A DNA stretch of 64,000 nucleotides. It comes from Microbacterium pseudoresistens. Lineage in GTDB: Bacteria > Actinomycetota > Actinomycetes > Actinomycetales > Microbacteriaceae. Positions 15,675-24,033 of the stretch are shown here, one piece after another. The stretch's first letter is position 1. Every line of letters starts with the position of its first letter. The DNA is taken from contig NZ_JACCBH010000001.1 in assembly GCF_013409745.1 (NCBI RefSeq), forward strand, positions 1,426,001-1,490,000, read 5' to 3'. Both the position numbers and the translations under genes were made by a program. Below the pieces are notes generated by a model, which worked only from the letters and a program-made list of their open reading frames with translations, was not told where the DNA came from and made no database searches.

Positions 15675-17174
15675 ATGGATATCTTCGGCAATCTGCTTTC
15701 GGGCTTCGAGACGCTTCTCACCCCGTTCACTCTGCTCATGTGCGTGGTCGGCGGTCTCCTCGGCACACTGATCGGCGTGCTTCCCGGCCTGGGAGCGACG
15801 GCCGCCTTGGCCATTCTCTTGCCGCTCACAACCCAGATGAGCGTGATCGACTCGATCGTCTTACTGTGCGGTGTCTTCATGGGCTCGTTCTACGGGTCCT
15901 CGACGACCTCCATTCTTCTGAACACACCAGGACAGCCGGCTTCCGTCCCCGTAACCAGGGACGGCTACGCACTGGCGAAGATCGGCAAGGCTGGCACTGC
16001 GCTCGTGGTCTGCGGCGTCGCCTCTTTCGTCGGTGGGACCTTCTCGATAATCGTCCTGACCTTCTTCGCTCCCGCGCTGGCCCAGGTAGCGATTCATGTG
16101 GGTCCGCCTGAATACTTCGCCGTCCTCGTTGCCGCGCTGATGCTCGTGTTGAGCCTCGCCGGAAAGAGTCTGATCAAGGGGCTGATCACGGCGCTGCTGG
16201 GCTTCGTGATCTACCTCGTTGGGCTGGATCCGGTTTCGGGCCTCCCGCGGCTGACCTTCGGGGTCGACTCGCTTCTCGGCGGCATCGACTTCATCCCCGT
16301 TTTGATCGGTCTTTACGCGATCTCAGAGATCCTGATCAACTTCACGGACAACCGCGGAGGAGTGCTGTATCAAAAGGTGGGGAAGCTCTACCCGACATGG
16401 AAAGAAATTCGACGGATCTTCCTGCCCGCCAGCCGGGGCGCTGTGATCGGCACGGGCATCGGCGTGGTCCCCGGGGGTAGCGCCGCGGCCGCCGCCTTCG
16501 TCGGCTACGAGGTCGAGCAGCGGATGGCCAAAGACAAGAGCATGTTCGGGAAGGGCGAACTCCGGGGGATCGCCTCGTCGGAATCGGCGAACAACGCCGC
16601 GACCGGCGGCGCCATGGTCCCGCTCTTCACACTGGGAATCCCCGCGGATCCTGCGATCGCCGTGCTACTCGGCGCACTCATCATCCAGGGCGCGACTCCA
16701 GGGCCGACCTTCTTCACAGAGCACAGCGTGCTCGCTTGGACGATCATCGCCAGCCTCTTCGTGACCAACGTCATCCTGTTGATCCTCAACGTCCCTCTGG
16801 TCGGGATGTGGGCATCCATCATCAAGGTGCCCTATCCGATCCTCGCCGGCATCGTCCTCACTGTCTGCACGATCGGCTCCTACGCCGTCCGCAACTCGAT
16901 GGTCGACGTGATCGCGATGCTCATCTTCGGCGTCCTCGGCTATGCGATGCGGAAGATGGACTTTCCTTTGGAGCCGCTCGTACTGACGCTGATCCTGGCG
17001 CCGATCATCAACCCCGCGTTCATCCAGAGCCTGGCGATGTCGAACGGGAACCCGGCCATATTCGTGACCCGGCCGTTCGCACTCCTCTTCTTCGTCATCG
17101 CGGCCGCGCTGTTGTTCTTCAGCCTGCGTAGCCGTAAGCGCAAAGAACTCGTCTCCGTGCTCGAAGAATACTGA
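15675..17174 (+). CDS. tctA: Tripartite tricarboxylate transporter large membrane subunit TctA
   Basis: Large permease of a TTT importer, 499 residues with about 12 membrane segments, normal for TctA. The family glycine-rich signature is at the N-terminus (GTLIGVLPGLGATAALAILL) and repeated in the second half (GTGIGVVPGGSAAAAAFVGY). Works with TctB and the binding protein TctC to import a carboxylate using an ion gradient. I choose ATG 15675 (MDIFGNLL) because family members start there; ATG 15618 in frame would add 19 unlikely residues across the palindrome. No clear ribosome-binding site precedes 15675. First gene of the island; tctC follows after 43 bases. Confidence 0.93.
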   Translation: MDIFGNLLSGFETLLTPFTLLMCVVGGLLGTLIGVLPGLGATAALAILLPLTTQMSVIDSIVLLCGVFMGSFYGSSTTSILLNTPGQPASVPVTRDGYALAKIGKAGTALVVCGVASFVGGTFSIIVLTFFAPALAQVAIHVGPPEYFAVLVAALMLVLSLAGKSLIKGLITALLGFVIYLVGLDPVSGLPRLTFGVDSLLGGIDFIPVLIGLYAISEILINFTDNRGGVLYQKVGKLYPTWKEIRRIFLPASRGAVIGTGIGVVPGGSAAAAAFVGYEVEQRMAKDKSMFGKGELRGIASSESANNAATGGAMVPLFTLGIPADPAIAVLLGALIIQGATPGPTFFTEHSVLAWTIIASLFVTNVILLILNVPLVGMWASIIKVPYPILAGIVLTVCTIGSYAVRNSMVDVIAMLIFGVLGYAMRKMDFPLEPLVLTLILAPIINPAFIQSLAMSNGNPAIFVTRPFALLFFVIAAALLFFSLRSRKRKELVSVLEEY

Positions 17175-17217
17175 CTCGTCCCACGCAACATCTCATCATC
17201 TGCAAAGGAGCAAGAAA

Positions 17218-18216
17218 ATGAAGAAGAAGCGCATCATCACCGCACTGGCGGTCGCGACCGTCGCGGCGATCGGTCTCGCCGGCTGCAGCGGGAACGGCGG
17301 CTCTGCCGCCGAGGAGGACTATCCCACCTCGTCGATCGACATCACTGTCCCCTTCGCGCCCGGAGGTGCGACAGACACCTTCGCTCGCATGATCGCCGAG
17401 TACGCCGAGAGCGAGGGACACCAGGCGACCGTTCTCAACAAGGAGGGCGCGGGCGGCATCGTCGGGACTCAGGCCGTGCTCAACTCCAAGCCAGACGGCT
17501 ACTCGATCGCGGCGACGGCAGCGTCGAGCTCTCTTCTGAACTTCACCATCGGGACCGACGTCCCCTACGACCCGGAGGACTTCACGTACATCTCCCGGGT
17601 TCTTCTGACCCCTCTGGCTCTCGTGGTGCCCGGGGACTCCCCCTATCAGAACGTGCGCGAACTGCTGGATGCGGTGAAGAAGAACCCGGGGAACTTCAGT
17701 TTCGGGACTTCTGCGGCGGGGGGACCCTCTACCTTCGGACTCGGCGAACTCCTTATCTCGGAGGGGATCGATCCGTCCGAGCTCAAGATGGTCATCTTCA
17801 ACGGTGGTGCGCCGACTGTGACCGCGGTTGCCGGCGCCCAGGTGGACTTCGCCGCTCAGCTCGCCCCAGAGGTCATGCAGCTGACCAAAGATGGCACAAT
17901 CCGCGCCCTCGCGATCAGCTCCGACCGGCCGATCGCGGGGCTTGACGCGCCGACGAACGAAGAAGCAGGAGTGCCCGCCTTCTCGCACCAGTCGGTGTCC
18001 GGACTCGCGGGACCCGCTGATCTCCCGCCCAACGTCGTGGAGTTCTGGCAGGACCTCATCCAGAAGGCGCTCGACGACCCCGAGTTCCAGAAGAAGGTCG
18101 AGGAGCAGCTAGGAGCTCAGCCCGCGTACCTGTCAGGTGCTGACTATCTCGAATGGAACCTCGACCAGATCAAGACATACACGGAACTGGCCGCTCAACT
18201 CAACATCACCGAGTAA
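17218..18216 (+). CDS. tctC: TTT solute-binding lipoprotein TctC (Bug family)
   Basis: Extracellular substrate receptor for the TctAB permease, 332 residues. Lipoprotein signal peptide with lipobox LAGC (Cys23), then a mature domain typical of Bug proteins: ITVPFAPGGATDTFARM near the start and NKEGAGGIVGTQAVLNSKPDGY. Bug receptors bind carboxylates such as citrate, and also amides such as nicotinamide or amino-acid amides. The amidases downstream make an amidated acid a plausible ligand; that is inference. AAGGAG lies upstream of ATG 17218. Followed after 17 bases by the metallolyase gene. Confidence 0.92.
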   Translation: MKKKRIITALAVATVAAIGLAGCSGNGGSAAEEDYPTSSIDITVPFAPGGATDTFARMIAEYAESEGHQATVLNKEGAGGIVGTQAVLNSKPDGYSIAATAASSSLLNFTIGTDVPYDPEDFTYISRVLLTPLALVVPGDSPYQNVRELLDAVKKNPGNFSFGTSAAGGPSTFGLGELLISEGIDPSELKMVIFNGGAPTVTAVAGAQVDFAAQLAPEVMQLTKDGTIRALAISSDRPIAGLDAPTNEEAGVPAFSHQSVSGLAGPADLPPNVVEFWQDLIQKALDDPEFQKKVEEQLGAQPAYLSGADYLEWNLDQIKTYTELAAQLNITE

Positions 18217-18233
18217 ACAAGGAGAACAAGACG

Positions 18234-19526
18234 ATGCAGGTCTACGAACGCCCCGACCACCCCTGGATCAAGGACAAGAGTTACTACGTCGCACCTCTGA
18301 ACTATGACGAGAAGGTCTCGGCGCAGAGGACGGCGGCGGAGGGCGCGGACATCTCGCCCCAGCTGTACGACTCGACCATTCGGAAGATCCTGCTCACGCC
18401 GGGACTCCGCCCGACCATCCACGGCATGGTGCGCATCGCCGAACTGCTGGAGGGTATTGGGGTGAAGCATTTCACCTCGAACATCCACTGGTGGAAGGAC
18501 CCGCAACCGGAAGCGCTTGAATGGGCTGTCGCCGAGGCGATCCTCAAGGCGAACTTCTCGTTCGACACGTCGATCACTCTTGACACCGCCTGGTCGGACG
18601 ACTGGCGACGGGGTGCGGAGGATCTGGCTGAGCTTGGTATGGTGCGCCCGGTATTCCTGTTCCAGCCGATGCGCGAAGATCGTGGGAAGCGCTCGCCGGA
18701 GAAGACCTATGATCGCGTGCGCGAGATCATGGGCGGGATCAAGGACATGGGTCTGCGTCCTGGCTTGATGATCACTGATGTGGGGCGCGCCTCCTGGGAG
18801 GACCTGGTGGGCCTCAGTCGTGCCGGAATCGAGGCGGGAGCGGATCTGCTCAACGTGACAGATTCGGGAAGCAGCCTCAGCCATCACGGGATGCGAGTGC
18901 TCCTGAACTCCCTAAGGAAAGAGCTGGACACCGACGTCGAGTTCCTCGTGCACACGCACGATGACTTCGGTCTCGGAACACCGGTCGCCATCGAGACCGT
19001 GCTGCAGGGCGACTCCATCGAACTGAGCTTCAACGGCATCTCCGACCGAGCGGGCTTCCCCTCGTTCGAAGAGACGATCGTGTGCCTCGAGTCGATGTAC
19101 GGACTGCCTAGCGGCTACGACATGAAACTCGTCTCGCAGATCTGTGAACTCGTTAAGCAGGAGTCGATCGCTCCCCATCCGTGGAAGGCGCTGAGCGGGG
19201 ATCACGCGTTCATGCTGGACCTCCCGTACTCGGCCGCTCCGGCGTTGGAGAAGGGGCGTGGATCCTTCCCGCCGGTCTGGAACTGCGTCGACCCCAGTTG
19301 GCTCGGCTACGCGCCGCAGATGAACTGGCTGCGACAGTTCATGTACGGACCGGTTGTCGAGTCGAAGCTCCGCTCCCTCGGGCTCCCGACCGACAAGGCG
19401 TCCGCCGACGAGTTCCGCGCCGTGCTGTCGCGGGAGTTCGCCTCCATGAAGGAATATCCGATCTGGGTGGAAGAAGAAGCGTTCGACGAGCTTGCGCAGC
19501 TCACCCTCGGAGAACGCGGAAAATAG
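18234..19526 (+). CDS. DRE-TIM metallolyase-family enzyme (HMG-CoA lyase / isopropylmalate synthase-like)
   Basis: 430-residue TIM-barrel enzyme of the HMG-CoA-lyase-like family, which makes or breaks C-C bonds next to a carboxylate using a divalent metal. The metal and catalytic residues appear as Asp46 and Arg50 (LYDSTIRK, replacing the usual D-x-x-x-R near the N-terminus) and the HxH pair His240/His242 in VHTHDDFGLGTP. It has an unusual N-terminal 40 residues and no recognisable acyl-CoA or regulatory domain. It lies between tctC and tctB, so it acts on the imported compound. The exact reaction (retro-aldol, retro-Claisen or condensation) cannot be told. ATG 18234 follows AAGGAG. Confidence 0.75.
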   Translation: MQVYERPDHPWIKDKSYYVAPLNYDEKVSAQRTAAEGADISPQLYDSTIRKILLTPGLRPTIHGMVRIAELLEGIGVKHFTSNIHWWKDPQPEALEWAVAEAILKANFSFDTSITLDTAWSDDWRRGAEDLAELGMVRPVFLFQPMREDRGKRSPEKTYDRVREIMGGIKDMGLRPGLMITDVGRASWEDLVGLSRAGIEAGADLLNVTDSGSSLSHHGMRVLLNSLRKELDTDVEFLVHTHDDFGLGTPVAIETVLQGDSIELSFNGISDRAGFPSFEETIVCLESMYGLPSGYDMKLVSQICELVKQESIAPHPWKALSGDHAFMLDLPYSAAPALEKGRGSFPPVWNCVDPSWLGYAPQMNWLRQFMYGPVVESKLRSLGLPTDKASADEFRAVLSREFASMKEYPIWVEEEAFDELAQLTLGERGK

Positions 19527-19577
19527 ACCGTTCTCGCAGGGGGTGTCTGCCCCCTGCGAGAAGGACGGAGTTGACCA

Positions 19578-20033
19578 ATGACATCTCTTCACTCGATTCG
19601 CTCGGCCACCATTGCGGCTGCGATCACCGCGGCCGTCGGCGTCCTCTGCATCGTTGGTGGCCTTCAGTTGCCGTTCCACTACGCGGGTTCGATCGGGCCA
19701 GCCTGGCTCCCGCTCGTTATCGGCATCCTGCTGATCGTCTGCGCGATCGCGTACTGGATCGGCGCGGTCCGCGCCGACGAGGCCATCACCTGGACGGACC
19801 GCTCTGGCTGGCTGACCATCGGCGGAATATACGTCGCGTTCATCGCCTTCCTTGTCGTGGCGAACTTGACCTTCTTCGCTCTCGGCGCCTTCGTATTCAT
19901 CGTCCTCTTCCTCACGGCCGTCAACTCCTATTCCATCGTCAAGCGCTTCGTCATCGCCCTGCTGTCGGCGGGCGCGATCCACGTCGTGTTCGTGATGTTG
20001 CTCGAGCTTCCCCTTCCAGGAGCACGGTGGTGA
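19578..20033 (+). CDS. tctB: TTT small membrane subunit TctB
   Basis: 151-residue membrane protein with four hydrophobic segments, the normal size and topology of TctB. Conserved features include the early membrane helix followed by SIGPAWLPLVIGILLI and the second-half segment FLVVANLTFFALGAFVFIVL. It pairs with TctA. Unusually it is separated from tctA by tctC and the metallolyase gene. It ends in a 4-base overlap (GTGA) with the amidase gene, showing that transport and hydrolysis are translationally coupled. Confidence 0.88.
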   Translation: MTSLHSIRSATIAAAITAAVGVLCIVGGLQLPFHYAGSIGPAWLPLVIGILLIVCAIAYWIGAVRADEAITWTDRSGWLTIGGIYVAFIAFLVVANLTFFALGAFVFIVLFLTAVNSYSIVKRFVIALLSAGAIHVVFVMLLELPLPGARW

Positions 20034-21364
20034 AGAACGTTTCCGCCTCCGTCCGCGGACTGCGCGACGAGCTCTCACGAGGAAGGACCACTGCTCGACA
20101 ACTCGTCGAACGGTATGCGGCACGCATCGTCGACGAGAACTCCCGATGGCACTGCTATCGGGAGACGAACTTCGACGAGGCGCGGCGTGTGGCGGCGACG
20201 TTCGATCGGGATGCTTCGTCGTTCCCGCACGTACTGAGCGGCATCCCGGTGGGGATCAAGGACGTCTTTCCTCTTTCCACTGTTCCCGCACGGTCCGGTA
20301 GCGCGGTCGTCCCCCGACGGGACGCGGCGGAATCAGGCCTCTCGCGGCATCTGCGGTCGATGTCGACGCCGGTTCTCGGCCTGCAGACCTGCCACGAGTT
20401 CGCCTACGGCCCGCTCGGCGATGTCAGCCACCCCATGCCGGCGGTGAACCCTCGCGACCCCGGGCTCGTACCGGGCGGATCCAGCAGTGGATCAGCGGTG
20501 GCGGTCGCCACGGGGCTCGCGCCCCTGTCCTTCGGGACGGACACCGGAGGATCTATCCGGACGCCCGCGGCCGTCAACGCCCTGGTGGGATTCATGCCCG
20601 CGGAGAACAGCGTGGACATGAGCATGATGAGTCACCTCTCTCCTTCTTTGGACCGTGTGGGTCCGATCGCGGCCGATGTGGAGAGCGCCTATCTCGGCTG
20701 GCTTTCGCTCACCGGGGGATCGGCCTCGTTGGAGGACCTTCCAGAAATTGAACCCGTCGGGCAGCGCATCGGCGTGCTCTCCGGACCGTCTTTCGACGAC
20801 CTCGATGCGACCGTCTCCGCCGGATATGAGGCGTTCCTCTCCCGCCTGGGCAGGAGACGGGCTCCTGGCACCGCGAGGCTCGACGCCACGCCGGGAATCG
20901 ACGCGCAGGGGACGATCGTCGGTGCGGAGGCCTGGCGTCTCTATGCCGATCTCGCGACGGACGAGAACTCCCGCATGGGCAAGGAGGTCGCGGGCAGGAT
21001 CCGTCGGGGGGGAGAGATCAGCGCGGAGGAGTATGCGCACGCGCAGCAGCGCGGGCGAGAATTCGACGCGGCCCTGAAGCAGCTCCTCGATGAGTTCGAT
21101 CTGCTGATCTGCCCGACGACGCCGATCGCCATCCCTCGCGTCGGACAGCGCGAGTTTCTGCGCGCTGATGGGACCGCGGAGTCGATCTATCGCGCGGTGA
21201 CGCGCCACACCTCTCCGTTCAATGTCTCCTCGGCCTCGGCGCTCACCGTGCCCTATGACACCACCTCCGCGAATCCTTTCAGCGTCCAGATCGTCACGAA
21301 GATCGGCGCGGAAACACTCGCGTTCGGCCTGGCGGCCACCATCGAAAGGAAGTATCAGAAATGA
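20030..21364 (+). CDS. Amidase-signature-family amidohydrolase
   Basis: 444-residue cytoplasmic amidase that cleaves a carboxamide to acid plus ammonia (or amine). The Ser-cisSer-Lys triad is visible: Lys77 (GIPVGIKDVF), cis-Ser151 (PGGSSSGSA) and nucleophile Ser175 (DTGGSIRTPA). The start is GTG 20030, 7 bases after AGGAG and overlapping the tctB stop. GatA is excluded as a role because there is no gatB/gatC context and the sequence is diverged. It overlaps the following aldolase by 4 bases (ATGA). It presumably attacks the imported compound or an intermediate. Confidence 0.88.
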   Translation: MKNVSASVRGLRDELSRGRTTARQLVERYAARIVDENSRWHCYRETNFDEARRVAATFDRDASSFPHVLSGIPVGIKDVFPLSTVPARSGSAVVPRRDAAESGLSRHLRSMSTPVLGLQTCHEFAYGPLGDVSHPMPAVNPRDPGLVPGGSSSGSAVAVATGLAPLSFGTDTGGSIRTPAAVNALVGFMPAENSVDMSMMSHLSPSLDRVGPIAADVESAYLGWLSLTGGSASLEDLPEIEPVGQRIGVLSGPSFDDLDATVSAGYEAFLSRLGRRRAPGTARLDATPGIDAQGTIVGAEAWRLYADLATDENSRMGKEVAGRIRRGGEISAEEYAHAQQRGREFDAALKQLLDEFDLLICPTTPIAIPRVGQREFLRADGTAESIYRAVTRHTSPFNVSSASALTVPYDTTSANPFSVQIVTKIGAETLAFGLAATIERKYQK

Positions 21365-22107
21365 CTTCGGAGTCCTCCGTGCTCGCCGGGGTATGGAACA
21401 ACTTCCCTCTCGCCGGCCTCGGCTCCGTGGCCCATGCCGCGGGTTATCGACTCGCAGTCCTCGACTACGAGCACGGCGTCTTCACCACCGAGTCCGCGTT
21501 CGCACAAGTCCAGCAATTGAAGGCGGAGGGCGTCACGGTGTTCGTCAAGCCGGGCACGAACACCCGCTGGTTCGTTCAGCAGGCGCTCGATCACGGTGCC
21601 GACGGTGTGATCATCCCCCACGTCGAGGGCGCTGTGCACGCAGCTGAGATCGCGGGATACACCAAGTTCGCCCCGGATGGCACTCGGAGCGCCGCCTCCG
21701 GCACGCAGACGCGCTTCCGTGCCGTCGGACACCGATGGATGGAGGAAGAGAACGCCCGTGTCCTCTGTATCCCCATGATCGAGCGGGCAACCGCGCTGGA
21801 GCAGATCGAAGACATCGTCGCCGAAGAGAATGTCGATGGCATCTTTATCGGATCGGCGGACCTCTCGCTGTCTCGTGGCCGAGGTGCGTACGCCCGCACC
21901 GCAGAAGACTTCGCAGACTTCGCCCGTATCGCGGCGGTCTGCGTCGCTGCGGGCAAGCCCTGGGGTATCGGCGGCTGGGTGTCGGAGGAGCGAGAGTTCG
22001 CCCGGGCCCACGGCGCCACGTGGATCGTGACGTGCATGGACTTCACTGCTCTCGAACAGGGCATGCGGCTCGCAATCGCGGACGTCCCAGAGGCGGTGGT
22101 GTCGTGA
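21361..22107 (+). CDS. HpcH/HpaI aldolase (class II pyruvate-type aldolase family)
   Basis: 248-residue TIM-barrel metal aldolase. The catalytic His is in LDYEHG (about residue 39). Metal ligands are the Glu in PMIE (about 141) and the Asp in GSADLS (about 167). An Arg/Lys-rich loop follows PHVEGA. Family members reversibly cleave 4-hydroxy-2-oxo acids to pyruvate and an aldehyde, or act on malyl-type substrates. It shares ATGA overlap with the amidase and GTGA overlap with the next hydrolase. A product such as pyruvate or an aldehyde could feed the decarboxylase or the dehydrogenase of the same operon; that link is inference. Confidence 0.87.
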   Translation: MTSESSVLAGVWNNFPLAGLGSVAHAAGYRLAVLDYEHGVFTTESAFAQVQQLKAEGVTVFVKPGTNTRWFVQQALDHGADGVIIPHVEGAVHAAEIAGYTKFAPDGTRSAASGTQTRFRAVGHRWMEEENARVLCIPMIERATALEQIEDIVAEENVDGIFIGSADLSLSRGRGAYARTAEDFADFARIAAVCVAAGKPWGIGGWVSEEREFARAHGATWIVTCMDFTALEQGMRLAIADVPEAVVS

Positions 22108-22916
22108 TCAGGCTCGGAACCGCCCAGATCGCCGCGGGGTCCTCGAAGAAGGAGAACCTCGAGCGGATCAGCCGGATCGTCGCTGAAGCCCGGGCTGCGG
22201 GAGTCGAGCTTCTCGTCCTCCCGGAGTACAGCTCCTACTGGGATGGCGAGGAGTTCGGGCGAGGATTCACGGAGAACGCGGAGCCCGTGTCTGACGGCGA
22301 GTTCGTGACCACTCTTCGCGGGCTGGCGAGCGATGCCGGCATGTGGATCGTCGCTGGCATGCTCGAGACTGCACCGGACGAGAAGAAGCGGGTTTTCAAC
22401 ACCGTTGTCGGCGTCTCTCCCTCCGGAGTCGTAGAGGTTACCTACCGCAAGATCCACCTCTACGACGCCTACGGGGGGACGGAGTCAGTCTTCCTCCTCC
22501 ACGGCGACCCGGATCAGCGCCCCAGATTCCGCGCCGGCGGGCTCACCTTCGCGGTGTCGACCTGTTACGACGTCAGGTTTCCTGAGATCATGCGCCGGGG
22601 CGGAGAGGACCCGGCGGATGCGATCCTGCTGCCGGCCGTGTGGACACCCGGTCCCCTCAAGAGCATGCACTGGGAGACGCTCACCCGCGCACGGGCGATC
22701 GAGAACATCGCCTATCTCGCTGCGGTGACGGCTCCATTCCCGGAGTCGATCGGGCAGAGTCGCGTCCTTGGCCCCGACGGCACCGTGCTCTGCGAAGCGG
22801 GCGCCCGGGAGCAGCTGCTGACGGTCGATCTCAACCACGCGGCGGTCAGCGCGGAGCGCGATCGCAACACGAGCCTGACCAACAGGCGTTATCGAGTGAT
22901 CGGAGACAAGAAATGA
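22104..22916 (+). CDS. Nitrilase-superfamily amidohydrolase (omega-amidase-like)
   Basis: 270-residue carbon-nitrogen hydrolase with the Glu-Lys-Cys triad: Glu41 (LVLPEYSSY), Lys116 (YRKIHLYD) and Cys154 (STCYDVRFPE). Length and the YRKIHLYD/TCYDVRFPE motifs resemble Nit2/omega-amidase and related carboxamide hydrolases rather than true nitrilases. Omega-amidases deamidate 2-oxoglutaramate or 2-oxosuccinamate, which would give this pathway a second, distinct deamidation step. The start is GTG 22104, overlapping the aldolase stop. It overlaps the TPP-enzyme alpha gene by 4 bases. Confidence 0.87.
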   Translation: MIRLGTAQIAAGSSKKENLERISRIVAEARAAGVELLVLPEYSSYWDGEEFGRGFTENAEPVSDGEFVTTLRGLASDAGMWIVAGMLETAPDEKKRVFNTVVGVSPSGVVEVTYRKIHLYDAYGGTESVFLLHGDPDQRPRFRAGGLTFAVSTCYDVRFPEIMRRGGEDPADAILLPAVWTPGPLKSMHWETLTRARAIENIAYLAAVTAPFPESIGQSRVLGPDGTVLCEAGAREQLLTVDLNHAAVSAERDRNTSLTNRRYRVIGDKK

Positions 22917-23443
22917 CCTATGCCTCGGCAGTGGCGGATGCTATTCGGGAATCGGACATCGACGTTGTCGGCTATGTGCCGTCGGTGACCATCGCACCAG
23001 TGATCAAGCACCTCATCAAGGCGAGGGAGCAATCCCTCTCTGCGCCGAACGTCATCCAACTGTCTCGTGAGGAAGAAGCCATGGGCGTGCTCGGGGCTCT
23101 TCCCTTCGCGGGCAAGCTTGGCGCGGTGATCATGCAGGACAACGGCTTCGGCAACGCGCTGACCGCGATGACGACATTCTTGCAGTCCTACCACCTCCCT
23201 CTGCTGATCTTCGCGAACACACGTGGCGGCCTCGGCGAGTACAACTCGATGATTCATAGCATCAGTCAGCCGATGCCCGGTGTGCTCCGCGCCTTCGGGT
23301 TCGCGGTGTTCGAGATCGACTTCTCGCTGGATGAGAAAAAATGGGGCCAGGTCGTCCGTGAGGCAGTCGTGCACGCGGTGATGACTTACCGGCCCGTGGT
23401 GGTGCTCGCCTCGTTCTGGGGCACGGACGGAAAGGTCGCATGA
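22913..23443 (+). CDS. TPP-dependent 2-oxoacid decarboxylase alpha subunit (ComD-like)
   Basis: 176-residue PYR-domain subunit resembling sulfopyruvate/phosphonopyruvate decarboxylase alpha (ComD). The cofactor-activating Glu lies in the QLSREEEAMGVLGAL segment (Glu53-55). The region VIMQDNGFGNALTAMTTF, followed by LPLLIFANTRGGLGEYN, is the ComD core. It needs the beta subunit, encoded next with a 4-base overlap, to bind TPP. Decarboxylation of a 2-oxo acid with an acidic or polar side group to an aldehyde is the expected reaction. Sulfopyruvate is not implied, since no sulfonate genes are nearby. Confidence 0.85.
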   Translation: MTYASAVADAIRESDIDVVGYVPSVTIAPVIKHLIKAREQSLSAPNVIQLSREEEAMGVLGALPFAGKLGAVIMQDNGFGNALTAMTTFLQSYHLPLLIFANTRGGLGEYNSMIHSISQPMPGVLRAFGFAVFEIDFSLDEKKWGQVVREAVVHAVMTYRPVVVLASFWGTDGKVA

Positions 23444-24033
23444 TGAGAAGGATCGATGCACTCGAGGTTCTCGCCCCCCGTCTGAGAAATAACCCAGTCG
23501 TGGTGACCTGTGCGGCAACGAGCCGAGAATTGGCCCACGTTCAGGACTCGGACAACCATCTGTACCTGCTCGATTCGATGGGACTGGTCGGCTCGGTGGC
23601 CGCAGGACTCGCACTCGCACTGGGCGACGGTGGTGAGAAGGTCATCGCCATTGAAGGGGACGGCTCACTGCTCATGAATCCCAACGTTCTCTTCACAGAC
23701 GCTGCGCTGAAGCCCGAGAATCTTGTGATCGTGCTGCTGGACAACGGCGTCTTTGGCTCGACCGGAAACCTCCCGACGTACGCCGGGAACATCGACCTCG
23801 GCGCCGCCGCGGAAGCGCTTGGCCATGAGGTGCGCCGCGCGCAGGATGCCGATACTCTTCTCGCCGGGCTCGAGGAGTTACTCTCCGTCGATGGCCCGAG
23901 CCTGCTCCACGTTCGCACGGAGGTCGGCAACGCTGAAGTGGACAAGCTCCTCGTAGACCCCGTCGACATCAAGACACGCTTCACCTCGTGGCTCACCGGA
24001 GCACGCATCGAGGGGGCAGATGATGTTCGTTGA
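23440..24033 (+). CDS. TPP-dependent 2-oxoacid decarboxylase beta subunit (ComE-like)
   Basis: 197-residue PP-domain subunit that binds the diphosphate of TPP. The TPP signature starts with GDGS (73-76) and ends with Asp101-Asn102, about 26 residues later, the canonical spacing. The sizes of alpha and beta match the split ComD/ComE enzyme. It starts at ATG 23440 on the alpha-subunit stop; a second in-frame ATG at 23443 is equally possible. It overlaps the aldehyde dehydrogenase gene by 14 bases. The product aldehyde is presumably taken by that dehydrogenase. Confidence 0.86.
   Translation: MMRRIDALEVLAPRLRNNPVVVTCAATSRELAHVQDSDNHLYLLDSMGLVGSVAAGLALALGDGGEKVIAIEGDGSLLMNPNVLFTDAALKPENLVIVLLDNGVFGSTGNLPTYAGNIDLGAAAEALGHEVRRAQDADTLLAGLEELLSVDGPSLLHVRTEVGNAEVDKLLVDPVDIKTRFTSWLTGARIEGADDVR

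Noticed and set aside
22913..24033. Naming the TPP enzyme sulfopyruvate decarboxylase outright
   Set aside because: Similarity in size and motifs only; no sulfonate, coenzyme M or phosphonate genes are nearby.
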